Part shown: piece after piece, positions 54,244 through 64,000 of the stretch
Numbering within the stretch: the stretch's first letter is position 1
Layout: the number at the start of each line of letters is the position of its first letter
Source: Prostheceraeus crozeri
Lineage: Eukaryota > Platyhelminthes > Polycladida > Euryleptidae
Reading direction: 5' to 3'
Length of the DNA: 64,000 nt
Assembly: GCA_907163375.1 (NCBI GenBank)
Contig: CAJQUW010006143.1
Location: 1-64,000, forward strand
Notes under the pieces: generated by a model
Databases searched by the model: none
The model's input: the letters and a program-made list of their open reading frames with translations, nothing else
What the model was told of the DNA's origin: nothing
Program-made: the position numbers and the translations under genes

Positions 54244-55725
54244 TATTGTTTTTACCAATACATGGAATGAGATTTTTGTTCTCATGCGATGATAAAAATC
54301 ATCCCAGCAACCATTTATAATAGAATACAATGCTTACTAATATAAATTTTTAATTGAAGTAGTCCTAATGAGGACTGATGGCGTTCTCCCATCCACAAGT
54401 GTACAAATGCAATGTTATTGTAGCCATTGGATTAGTCAGTTCTTGAAAGAACTCAATGGAGCTTTCTCGTGGCAACAAATTAAAATTGAACAGCTTTGGC
54501 CCAATATCTGGTAAAAATGGAAATCTTGAGACTTGTAACACTACTCATTCTTACTGTAAATATACTAATACCATAGATTCCAAACACTGCCGCATACACG
54601 TTCAAAACAGACGTCTAATATACTGTACCGACTACAGATGCTAGTATTGGAAATAGAATAGGACAATGGTCACCATAGGTTAAGGAAATACCGATTGCAA
54701 ATGAACTGATGCTACACTACTCGTATATCTGACACTACACATGGTGGATAATGGCAATAATGGATAAGTGGAAAGTGGATAATGGAGGTAAACAATAGAA
54801 CTACGAGTACAATGACACTCTACTACACCGAAAGCAATGAAGCTATACACACTATGCCTAAGACTACACATGGAAAATACTGTATCTTCACTTGAATTTG
54901 TTATCGCCAGTTTCTTAATCCGTCTATAATACTTCATGGAATCCAACATTTATTCATTTGTTCTTCATTGGAAATACAATGCATCGACCACTACTTCAGC
55001 TACCGATCAAGGGATATAAAACATAATACTGCAGTCCATCACTCATCAGCAGGTACTCGTCTAGTTGTGTTTCGACCCCTAGCCTGAACACTCAAACCCA
55101 GACGAGCGGGGTCCCACATATAGTGGCTGACAAAGTACTGAATAGGTGATGATATGTCTTGAAAGATATGTCACAAAGATAAGTCAGACATCATTCAAAT
55201 GTTAAGCTTCCCACATGTAAACTCATCCTGTCAATTCATCCCATCAATAAATGTAGTGTGCTTTTTGCGATCCGCACATGTAGACAAACCTGTACACGAA
55301 TCTTGCCTTTTCGATTCCCACAAGGAAACAGATTCTGTACATCCTCGATTCCCAAAGATGTAATCGTTGTGTGATACATATGTAATCCGCCTTTACATAA
55401 AGTTCGCCTCATACATCGAGACTTGACAATGGGAGCTCTCTCATCTCCCGTATGCCGCGCAAGCACTCTGCATTCGCTCTTCACCGCCCCCACTATGTAA
55501 TTTATTTATTGTTTGAATTTTTGGGAGAAGTGAGTGTCTAAATCTGTTGATAGGATGAAGCAAACTTTTTTTTCTGAACCATGCGGAGTCATTGCTATAA
55601 TTCTCATTTCAGATTTCTAAACATTTCAAATGTTTTGACTTTTTAAAAAAAGTATTTCGAAGTTTTGAGTTAAAAAATATTTAAATATTTTTTTTGTCTT
55701 TTGACTAGATATTTTTCCGAACCCT
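54244..55725. other. Interior of the old hAT relic, nothing recognisable
   Basis: AT-rich sequence with short frames only. A purine-biased patch with repeated GGATAATGG motifs (about 54,740-54,790) and a short G-rich patch near 55,100 are the only notable compositional changes. Confidence 0.5.
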
Positions 55726-56044
55726 AGTAATAACATATATTTCATCTGCTTCATTGTATAATATTCATCAAAATACGCTATGCATTTGAATTGGGTAATG
55801 GAATTGTAAAATTCAATACTTCAGGTTTGTTCGGCATGTTTCGCTTCGATTCCTTCAATTCATGTGATATTTTTATGCTTCCTTATTTCAGATGCCGCTT
55901 GATCAGCGATCGATTGTCAACAAATTGCAAAGAAATTATAAGGTAATTCCTGATAAAATGTTTGATGCATACAGATGTCGTTCAAGAAAAATAATCCATT
56001 CAAGTTTGCTGCTCCTGTAAGTGATAATATATAAAATCCATTAT

Positions 56045-56610
56045 TTAACCGTTCGTCCGTGCTTTTATCGCTAAATCTTTTTTGACTTGAAAGTTTTTTT
56101 GCTTACTTGCTGCCTGAGTTTTAGTCCTTGTTTCCTGATGTTTGGGGGTTTGACGATATGTCATACCGATTCCGTTGTGTGTGTATTGTATCCAAGCAGC
56201 ACGGTCCTGCGCAGTGCGACGGTCGATGTACAAATCTCTCAGATCTTTATCCATGTTAGGCATCCATTTCTTTCTTTAACCACCGCTGATGTTCTGACAC
56301 GGTACTTCCACAAGCCGCGTCTCTTTGGGCCAGCTCTAATCAGGCTTACGTTTTAAGTGCCCTAACCATCTTAACCGATTTTCATGGAACACACTTGGTA
56401 GATCTGCGATTCCCACGGCTTGCTTTAGTCCATCCTTATATATTCGTTCGCAAAGCTTGATGGATCATATCCATCTGATTACGTGGTTCTCGTTTCTTAC
56501 ACGTCTGTTAATGTCATCCGTCTTCACTGCCCAATGCCCATGTCTCCGAAGTACAGAGTAACGCACTTCTAATGTAAGTGCGATAGATGCCTGTCTCTTC
56601 GTCGTAAGCT
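56045..56610 (-). pseudogene. LINE retrotransposon tail (C-terminus after the reverse transcriptase)
   Basis: Read on the minus strand, fragments match the usual end of LINE ORF2-type proteins: RNENHVIRWI, then a segment beginning ERIYKDGLKQA, then ENRLRWLGHLKRKPD, then DRRTAQDRAAWIQY. The RLRW-x-GH-x-x-R pattern and the final A-x-DRAaW motif are typical of this class. Several stops and frame changes interrupt it. The reverse transcriptase itself was not found in the window, so the copy is 5'-truncated. The stretch 55,727-56,044 shows no gene, and neither does 56,611-57,333. Confidence 0.7.
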
Positions 56611-57333
56611 ACTGCTACGATTCGTATGAATAGGTAACAATACCCGGAAAGTCTTTAATGCCTTAACTCCTGCGGTAGTAGCGCCGAAACAACGTCCCTT
56701 CTGATCGATAGCGTCACCAAGGCAGCAGAAATTGTTCTTGGTTACTCTAATCGTGTGAATTCTATATTTAACATAACAGAAATGGATTATTTCGCTTGTC
56801 AGGCGTCAGAAAGGACACATTCACTCGAATGCCGGCATAACTCGATGTCTTGATACCTTGCCTTATCCACATCCACTTGTGTCGTGTGATCGGCCTAAAT
56901 GAAGCAAAAAATGTCCCTATGCAATAACAGGGATAACTTAAAGCATGACTGATATTGATGACGTGAATAGAGACCAACTGCCAAATGGACAGTAACACCC
57001 TATTTTCCCGCTGATCAGGATTCGATCACAAGCCTGAAAATGTTTGATTAAATAGCATATTTTGTTGAGGGGGAAGAGTGAAGAATGATTTGATCTTGTC
57101 TGTAATATTAGGATTTAGGGTGGTATGCTGTGCTTTAACAGCTTGTCAAAGTTAAAAGATGTTACTAAACTACTTGCTAAAGCCATGAGTTGATTAAGAT
57201 CGACTCTTTGCCTTATTGTCAGTTAACTAACGAAATTAACAGTCGGTTAGAGTGTAACCAGCAATCCATGGATGTCCAAAAGCATCTCAGTATATTCCTG
57301 TCTGCAAGTAGACGAACTCGTTGATGATACAAG

Positions 57334-58017
57334 ATGCATAAAACGAAGAAAGAGAAGAGACAACGTGCTGAGAACTTCACTGGTGAGGAGAACACCACTA
57401 TGATAGAATTGTTGTCCAAATATAAGTCGTTTGTCGAAAATAAGAAATCCGACAAGGTCACACTTCAAGAGAAGAATAACGCTAGGTTGGAGATTGTTCG
57501 GCAAATGAATAATGAATAAGAACCGGACAGTGGAACAAGTCAAGCTTTTGTAGAACAACATGAAACGAACTACCCAGACCGAATGCGCTGAACATCGTCG
57601 GGAAACGTTTAAAACTGGTGGTGGACCGGTGGTTCCAGACTTATCAGGTGACAGTGATCTCATCGCATCTTTAATCCCTGGTCAAATTTATCCCCTTTGC
57701 AATGAATATGTGATGTTCTTCTGAAGATAAATTGAAAACATTGAAAACATGTCTTTTGTATTGCTATTGACTGCCCAGAATGACAACGTTTCAAAACCTT
57801 CGGCGTTAAATGCTAAACAAGTGTCGAGCAAGCCATGAACAGTCAGAAGAGCAGTGTACAGTACGTATGAGGAGCAATCTTCAGATTACCATGCATTGAG
57901 AATCAAGAAAATCAAACGCGAAATGGAGATGGCACGAGATCTCCATGAAATTCAGAAGGAAAATATGTTGTTGAAACAGAAACTTTTGAAGGACAAATTG
58001 AATACCAGCAACTAGTA
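57334..58017 (+). pseudogene. Myb/SANT-like DNA-binding gene relic (Harbinger-associated type)
   Basis: A 61-codon frame starts at 57,334 with RAENFTGEENTTMIELL, KYKSFVENKKSD and TLQEKN, the Myb/SANT-like domain common in Harbinger accessory proteins and their domesticated relatives. A different frame from about 57,515 continues the family: RTVEQVK, NNMKRTTQ, AEHRRETFKTGGGP. Later, 57,890-58,017 encodes a charged coiled-coil tail (REMEMARDLHEIQKEN) ending in a stop. The frame changes and an internal stop make it a pseudogene. No Harbinger transposase was recognised nearby. Confidence 0.7.
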
Positions 58018-59781
58018 TAATTATTCTTCCCACAGAATTAGATTCATCTGCGCGCGCTTCGGTTTCCTAGAAAGGAAGTTGTATGTAACCTTAATATCGA
58101 AATGGCACATCACAGAATTAGACAACTTGCTCCTTCTCGAGTGGATAATTCGTGCATCGCTTGCTATTGGAAATGGCAAACAATAGGCTGACAGCAGAGG
58201 ACACCGGAGCCAGTGAGAGATGCGTGCGTGCTGTGATATCACTTCGCACACACCAAAACACACATCGATGCCTGACTTCGATTCAATGTATGCACTATAC
58301 CGTGAGCAATGCCGAGGAGAGGATGTGAAATCATCAATGAACTAATTTTCGTACGCTTGCTACTTTTTTTAACAATGATCGGAAGGGCCAACAGTATGGA
58401 GAAAACTTGTGCGCAATGATCTGAATTCCTCGAATCTGGAGGAATTTTGGCAATCAAAGCACTTTGCTTGAACTCACATTAACAGACCACCCAGTCGATT
58501 CGAATTTAAAAAAAGCGAAAAAACGAATCTTGAAACTTAGAAAAGCGAAAAAAAGCGAACCGGTCAAGCAGTGTAGAATAGCGTTATAAAGACATAATGT
58601 CATCAATTCATGCACTATCACGAACACTACGAACCTGTGAAGATTTTTACTTTCTTGTAAAAAAGGTTAACTTCTCGGAGTACCACTTAGGAGGCATTTT
58701 TCTTGCATCTTGTTAAACGATTCGCAAATGCACCAGACCATAATACATAAAAATAGCTTTTGTATTCTTAAATGATCAGATTTCTTCAATTTAGATTGCT
58801 TCAACCTTAGACAAATAATGTAGATTCCAAGATTGTTTCATAGGTTTGTTGAAACATAGTGTTGAAAAAATAAAAAAAAATACTGTTAGAAAATTCAGCA
58901 GAATGAAGATGATTTTATAATTTCTAATGTGGTTAAGGAAATCTGTCTAGCTGCCATGCTTCCAACTGCTAAATTAGCCTGAAACTCTGGACATCTCTTT
59001 CATCTGAACATTCCAAAGCATATTGATATTTTCAAGTGTTTATTAGATAGGTGTCTGTTAACCAAAGTCATGCAAAATGCATCATATGACGAATAAAGGA
59101 TCCTTATTAAGGTTTTACATCAAAATGGTAATTATTTTATACAGTGATAGAATGTACACTAAAGGTTTCATCTGAAAATCATTGTAGATTTTCTTCAGAA
59201 TTCGTAAGCCTAATATTATGCTAACAATATTGCTTAGTAGGATGCATTTTTGTTAAGGAAATAATGCTCATAATTAAGCTGTATTATTGAAGCAAAATTG
59301 ATGATTTATTAGATGGGCATTATTGAAAACGTTAATTTAGATGTAGAAGTGTCAACTTGTACATTAAGTATCAATGAAATTGATATTGCTCAATTATGCA
59401 GCCCCATAGTGATTGGATGATAACTATTTCAAAAATGGAATTTTTCCGACAATAGACGGCTGCCAAAGAGAGAAAATCATGTAGTCAGTGACTTACATTC
59501 GAGTGGGTTCTTTACAGACCTTATCCTTCAAGCTTTTAACTATAAGTGGGACCATTCCAGAGATCACAACTGCCTGTTATGAGACATCAATTAATACTTT
59601 TTCAACCAAAACTTTACAGTGGAAATATACATCAATATTCTAAATCTAAATTGATGAAAACCGACGATAAATTATAATATTGGCTAAATCTTTGAAAATA
59701 TTCCATAAAAAACTATCAACATGCAGCCTACTTCAAAGGTCAAGATCAAGACCATGCTCCATGCACGTCTGCTGAAATATG
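58018..59781. other. AT-rich intergenic sequence, no gene recognised
   Basis: Short frames only, no family signal. A patch near 58,500-58,560 repeats AAAAAGCGAA motifs, and the rest is low-complexity AT-rich sequence. No tRNA, rRNA or transposon ends were identified. Confidence 0.5.
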
Positions 59782-59799
59782 CAACCAAATCCAAGCTTT

Positions 59800-59928
59800 G
59801 AATTGAATTGGAGATAGCCAATATTGAAAAATATTGACTTTATTTTTGTCTTCGTTATTTTGTAATAAATCGCGAAAACGAAAATAAAATCATTGTCTTT
59901 CGATATTGGCTCTTCCCAATTCGATTTA
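59800..59928. repeat. Fold-back element, two imperfect arms of about 55 bp
   Basis: The left arm (from ATTGAATTGG, containing AGCCAATAT and TTTATTTT) is the imperfect reverse complement of the right arm ending CCCAATTCGA. A central AT-rich loop separates them. Near-identical 17-bp direct repeats (AACCAAATCCAAGCTTT at about 59,782; AACCAAGTCCAAGCTTT at about 59,964) stand on either side. It could be a small MITE or a simple hairpin. Confidence 0.6.
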
Positions 59929-60278
59929 AAACATGATAAATAGCCCAGACAATTTATCTAAAACCAAGTCCAAGCTTTACGATTCAAGGTTCTCATTGTC
60001 TTGGATAGTTGACACCACTTTCTTTGATTGAATTTTATGTGGGCATTCCTATTTACTGACGCATTTGACAGAAGTCACGAGTTGTTGAATCACACGAGAT
60101 AAGTGGATACCTCATAGCTCATCACACAGACGCTATGAAAATACATGTAGGCTATATAGCGGTGAAGCATGACGTAATCAGTATGACTGCAGTACTGTAA
60201 ACGGTAGTCAAATTATTTACAATATAGTGCATTAGGCCTACTGGTACATATATTCTTCGATCTATAACTCAGAAACTA

Positions 60279-60308
60279 TGATCGGATATAACTGGACATA
60301 TCCGATCA
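60279..60308. repeat. Perfect 11-bp hairpin with 8-base loop
   Basis: TGATCGGATAT pairs with ATATCCGATCA around the loop AACTGGAC. It is isolated in AT-rich sequence. No poly-T run or gene directly precedes it, so a terminator role is not supported. Confidence 0.7.
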
Positions 60309-60740
60309 TATCAGCATTATATTAATGTCTTTATTAGTAGATGCAAAATGATTATTACACACGTTAACTTTTTGCCTAGTTACACGTACTTCACGAAAAT
60401 GACAGTGCAATAAAAAAATCAACAGAAAATATTCCATTGTGTATACTATCATCTCAATTTCTTAGGACTATTTATCAACATTATGCAATGCACCTCACTC
60501 ATTCGCATAAACTGAACCGCTTGTTTCACTAATCCAACATCAGTCTTCCAAGAAAACTCGATAGCAGGCCCCCCGTGTGTCTATGGCAAGCCAGCATGGA
60601 TTGATGTCTCGAATTCTTCGACTGATAAATTCGATGACATTCATTTGTAGCATGTAACCCGCATGTACTCTCAACATGCATCAGTAGTGAAGTCATGCCC
60701 CTTTCCACCCCGTTTTCACTAAAGTACATGACCTTGCCCC

Positions 60741-60860
60741 ATGCATCGGAGCACACGCCCACGCATCGGAGCACTTGACATACATCGGAGCATACGCCCA
60801 CGCATCGGCGCACTTGGTGGCTAGGAGGACAGGAAGCGGAGCACCAATCGGAGCACGTGG
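60741..60860 (+). repeat. CATCGGAGCA motif cluster upstream of the second Polinton gene
   Basis: Four CATCGG-GCA motifs (three CATCGGAGCA, one CATCGGCGCA) and one related ATCGGAGCA lie in about 120 bp, interspersed with ACGCCCACG segments. They end shortly before a TATA box. They could be promoter-proximal factor sites or internal repeats of the element's leader. Confidence 0.7.
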
Positions 60861-60879
60861 CGCCGAGCACTTGGCGCAT

Positions 60880-60910
60880 TTGATGAGTCACGGCAGGGTA
60901 TATAAGTAAA
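60880..60910 (+). promoter_or_regulatory. Promoter of the second Polinton polymerase gene
   Basis: GATGAGTCACG (containing the AP-1-type site TGAGTCA) is followed by GGTATATAAGTA around 60,897-60,908. The ATG of the zinc-finger/polymerase gene follows about 40 bp downstream at 60,945. The spacing and the strong TATA box support a core promoter. Confidence 0.7.
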
Positions 60911-60944
60911 GGCGCTGACAGAGAAAATCATTCTCATTCTAACC

Positions 60945-63900
60945 ATGCAGTACACGTGTGAATTCTGCCGTCAGTCCTTCTCTCGCTTTCAAGACTGTAT
61001 TGCCCATGGAGCAGCGGAGACGGGTCGCAGCTATTGTTGGACGTGCTGTAAATGGTATGGAGACGAACATGATTGCCGCGCGTTTAATTATGGCGACGAC
61101 AATGACTTGCTGTGTCTGGATTGCGATGGAAGTTTCGAGGTGGAGACGTACCATAAGCACGCGTGTGTGGGACGGTGTCGCTACTGTGATGCAGTGGTGA
61201 ATGATGAAGCGGAAGGATGGGATGAGCATTTGTGCCCCTACCTGTTTGAGTTCATGCAAGAGGGCGGCGCAGCTGTGGAAGAAGAACGTATCATGGACGG
61301 TCGCGGGTATAATTATCGATTTACCCCTCCTCAAGCCACGAATGAATGGAAGACGTATTTGAATTCAATTTATGCGGACTTGTATCGTGTCATTGTGCAA
61401 CAACACCCCCACGAGGACGTGAAAGTGTTAGTGAGAATGAGACTCAGGTTTGCCAAGATGGATATGTCGACGGGTGAAGAGGAAGTGAGAGACATCTCCA
61501 CACCCTCATACATTCATGAAGGTGTCCAAGCACGTAACTTTGATGCATGGTTCCGTGACATTGTGTCAAAGATTGAAGGATTTATTGAAGACTATCAAGA
61601 AGACCGATCAGGATTTGTGGTGAAGGAAGTGTTGGAGTTACTGGTTCAAACAAGTTCCTTCCCTAATTTTTGCATGGGCGTACCGATTCCTATCCCCCGA
61701 GATATCAAGCTCTGCAAAGGCATGTGTGTTTGAGCGCAACAAGTATACATCGCATTGTTTTCAAGACAGTGTCCTCTATGCACTTGCCTACCAAGACAAT
61801 CGCATTCCTCGACGTGTTGATTCCCGCACCAAGACATCCTATGATATTTATCAGAATCGACTTCCTGCAGTGCGCAAGTTGAATTTGAACCAGTATTATC
61901 ATCTAGACTTTTCCATGATGACGTCAGAGGGGTTGATGAATACACGGGATATTCAGGAGTTCGAGAAGAAGAACAATGTAATTGTTCGAATCCACGTACA
62001 TGACGGTAAAGGATTTGTGGGCCAATTATACCCGGTCCGTCAAGCTGTGAAGGAGAACACACGCATCGTTCATGTGGTGATGGTGACGCGGTACGATATG
62101 GAGGATCAGTCTGGACATTTTCTTCCCGTGACGGATTTTCAGAAATGTGCTCGCATGTGGTATCAGAACATGAACCAAACGCAAGTGAAACGTTTTGAAA
62201 CATGTGAGTTGTGTAGTTTACCATTCAATTTCTACGAGAAGGGCGTAAAGTATGGAAAGACAAAGGACATGGCGCACAAAGAACGTTGAGCATCAAGCCA
62301 AATGCGATGGAGGATTTTTCCAGATGGAAACGACCCCGGAAGATACGAAACCGCACGAATTTATCGACCACGCGAAGACCACTCAACCCCTCGCTGTGAT
62401 GTATGCGGACATTGAGAGCATGATTGATGCCGTGTCCAAGAAGCATACGGCAGCGTATGTGGGATCCTGTGTGGTGTGGCATCCGGCGCTGGACAGAAAA
62501 GAATCTGTGGTGATCCATAAGGGGGACGAGTGTATTCCTGCCTTTATTGCACACATCAGACAGGTGATCTTGTCCATGTTTAATCACATGGAAGCGACGA
62601 ACAGTAACATGACGCCGACGGAGGCTGATATGCGGGACTATGAACAGACAGCACAATATAACATGTGCGGATGTGATGTGAAACCTCCGAAGCAAGGTGA
62701 AAAGAATGGGCCTACGACAAAGGTGCGAGACCACGATCATATCACGGGCAAGTATCTAGAAACTCTATGCAATGCATGTAACCTGCGACGACGTCAATCC
62801 CGGACCACATTAAACATCTTGTTTCACAATTGGAAGGGGTATGACAGTCACCAGGTGATTGTACAAGGCTTTACCAAGCTGGATCACAAGTGTAGGATCG
62901 AGCCCATTTATGTGTCAGGAGACAAGACGTTGGGAGTGACCATCTTTCTTCCCATGCCATCCAATACCATGTATAAACTCCGATTCATCGATTCGTGTCA
63001 GTTTTTGAAAGACTCTCTAAACAATTTGTCAACAACCATCAGTGACTTTCCTCACTCAAATCACATATTGAGCAACGTCTATCCGAATTGTGATCACACA
63101 TCTATTCGGAAAGGATATTTTCCCTATACATACTTTGACTGCTGGGATCGTATCCAGGAGACTCAATTGCCTCCGAAGGAAGCATTTTACAATGATTTGA
63201 GTGAGGAGTTGGAAGAGGACGAGCATGCTGTGGTACAAAAGGCGTGGACAGAGACGGGGTGCAGCACGTTTGAAGATTATATCCACTATTATTTGACAGT
63301 GGATGTAGCCTTGCTCGCAGACATCTTCGAACACTTTCGAAGTGAAATACGCGACGTGCCTGCATTGGACACCATCCACTATTTCGGCACACCTGGCTTG
63401 ACCTATTCATTTTTCTTTAAAAAGACACAGGTCAAGTTGGAGAAATTGCGTGAAATGGATATGTACCGCGTGTTTGAAGCAGGGATTCGTGGAGGGATGA
63501 CATTTGTGAATCAGCACCGCGCTCAAGCAGAAGAAGGTACTCACCTGTTTTATGTAGATGCTAACAATTTATACGGAGTGGCCATGATGGGACCTTTGCC
63601 GAAGGACTGTTTTGCCTGGGTACGACCGGAGGTCTTGGTGGACATCAACGACGAATGGGTGAGACGATACAATGTCAATGGCACCACGGGTCATGTGCTG
63701 TGCGTCGATTTGGAGTATCCCCCACACGTCCAAGATGCCACGGAAGATTTACCATTGGCTCCTTACCGCGGGGCTGCGAAATGGGAGGACATGTCTCCCT
63801 ATATGCAAGACCTATGGCAAGAGTTGAACGGGAACCGACCCTTTCACTCAGCCGACAAATTAATGATGACGCACGAGAATCGCAAACAGTATGTGGTACA

Positions 63901-64000
63901 TATCGCTGCTCTCAAGTATTATGTGGAGAAGGGCTTACATATCACCAAGGTTCATTACGGGATCTCCTTCAATCAAGAACCGTATATTCGCCCCTATGTA
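60945..64000 (+). pseudogene. POLB: Second Polinton: zinc-finger/DNA polymerase B gene, broken and cut off by the window end
   Basis: The first part (60,945-61,733) has Cys/His fingers (CEFCRQSF, then several C-x2-C pairs) and the VRMRLRFAKMDMSTGEEEV segment shared with the first Polinton. Then follows the pre-exonuclease region (SHCFQDSVLYALAY). The polymerase part shows exonuclease motif YADIES, DHDHITGKY with a Cys pair, FHNWKGYDSH, YLTVDVALLAD, and motif A (YVDANNLYG) near 63,560. Motifs B and C would lie beyond 64,000. The gene appears to have about two breaks. It is clearly a different lineage from the polymerase at 41,180, with more GC-rich codons. Its own terminal repeats and other genes are outside the window or unrecognised. 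Confidence 0.88.

Larger units (their letters stand above)
52682..55726 (+). mobile_element. Old hAT-family DNA transposon relic, 3.0 kb
   Basis: Inverted ends start TAGGGTTCGG followed by (A/G)AAATAT at 52,682 and finish with the reverse complement at 55,726. The 8-bp flanks ATGATTAC and GTAATAAC match at five positions, so the duplication is eroded. A hAT transposase C-terminal segment lies inside on the plus strand at 53,940-54,243. The rest is non-coding or unrecognisable. A younger MITE is nested near its left end. Confidence 0.75.

Noticed and set aside
57219-57663. Minus-strand frames of 80 and 138 codons
   Set aside because: They lie opposite the Myb/SANT relic, which has a recognised domain on the plus strand.
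60279-60308. Transcription terminator
   Set aside because: The perfect hairpin has no following T run and no upstream gene, and intrinsic terminators are not expected in an animal genome.
60529-60891. A 120-codon Cys-rich minus-strand gene
   Set aside because: Its Cys-rich pattern (RRCVGVCSD repeats) is the translation of the CATCGGAGCA motif cluster on the opposite strand of a promoter.
61646-62740. Minus-strand frames of 192 and 171 codons over the second polymerase
   Set aside because: They are shadows of the plus-strand polymerase gene, which shows specific exonuclease and zinc-binding motifs.

Overview
The window looks like repeat-rich, non-genic DNA from an animal, most likely a marine invertebrate. 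The basis is the mixture of element families: a hammerhead-ribozyme satellite, a Penelope-like retroelement, two Polinton (Maverick) lineages, hAT, a LINE and a Harbinger-type Myb relic, with split polymerase II-style promoters and short GT-AG introns. No conventional host gene, rRNA or functional tRNA gene was recognised. The species cannot be fixed from the sequence alone.

Region 1 (1-33,501) is a head-to-tail satellite of about 110 units with a 303-bp period. Each unit carries a tRNA-like RNA polymerase III promoter (box A and box B) followed by a complete type I hammerhead self-cleaving ribozyme with a minimal stem III. The array is nearly uniform from about 1.7 to 22 kb and increasingly varied towards its right edge. 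The first unit is full of scattered small indels, as at a low-quality contig end.

Region 2 (33,502-35,530) holds a long TA microsatellite and pieces of a Penelope-like element: one N-terminal fragment, and two copies of its GIY-YIG endonuclease end arranged as a 290-bp inverted repeat.

Region 3 (35,537-52,481) is a 16.9-kb Polinton with roughly 0.7-kb terminal inverted repeats and a perfect 6-bp target duplication (GCTATG). On the plus strand it has a coiled-coil protein, a zinc-finger ORF and protein-primed DNA polymerase B. On the minus strand it has a run of structural genes: major capsid protein, adenain-like protease, a small basic protein and four related or adjacent structural ORFs. 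Two plus-strand genes lie inside that minus-strand run; one is a clear TATA-binding-protein homologue. No integrase or packaging ATPase was recognised. The element is a fossil with roughly half a dozen breaks but intact ends.

Region 4 (52,488-60,700) is a graveyard. It holds a 60-bp inverted fragment of the satellite unit, an old 3.0-kb hAT relic, a 693-bp hAT-type MITE nested in it with a perfect 8-bp duplication, a LINE tail, a Harbinger-type Myb/SANT relic, a fold-back repeat and a perfect hairpin.

Region 5 (60,740-64,000) is the promoter and zinc-finger/DNA polymerase B gene of a second, different Polinton that runs off the window and is broken.

The two most interesting things are the satellite, whose units look like self-processing pol III RNAs of the animal 'retrozyme' kind, and the Polinton's TBP-like gene, whose N-terminal domain and upstream tandem partner weakly resemble PC4-type coactivators. 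Together these suggest that the element brought its own transcription-initiation factors.
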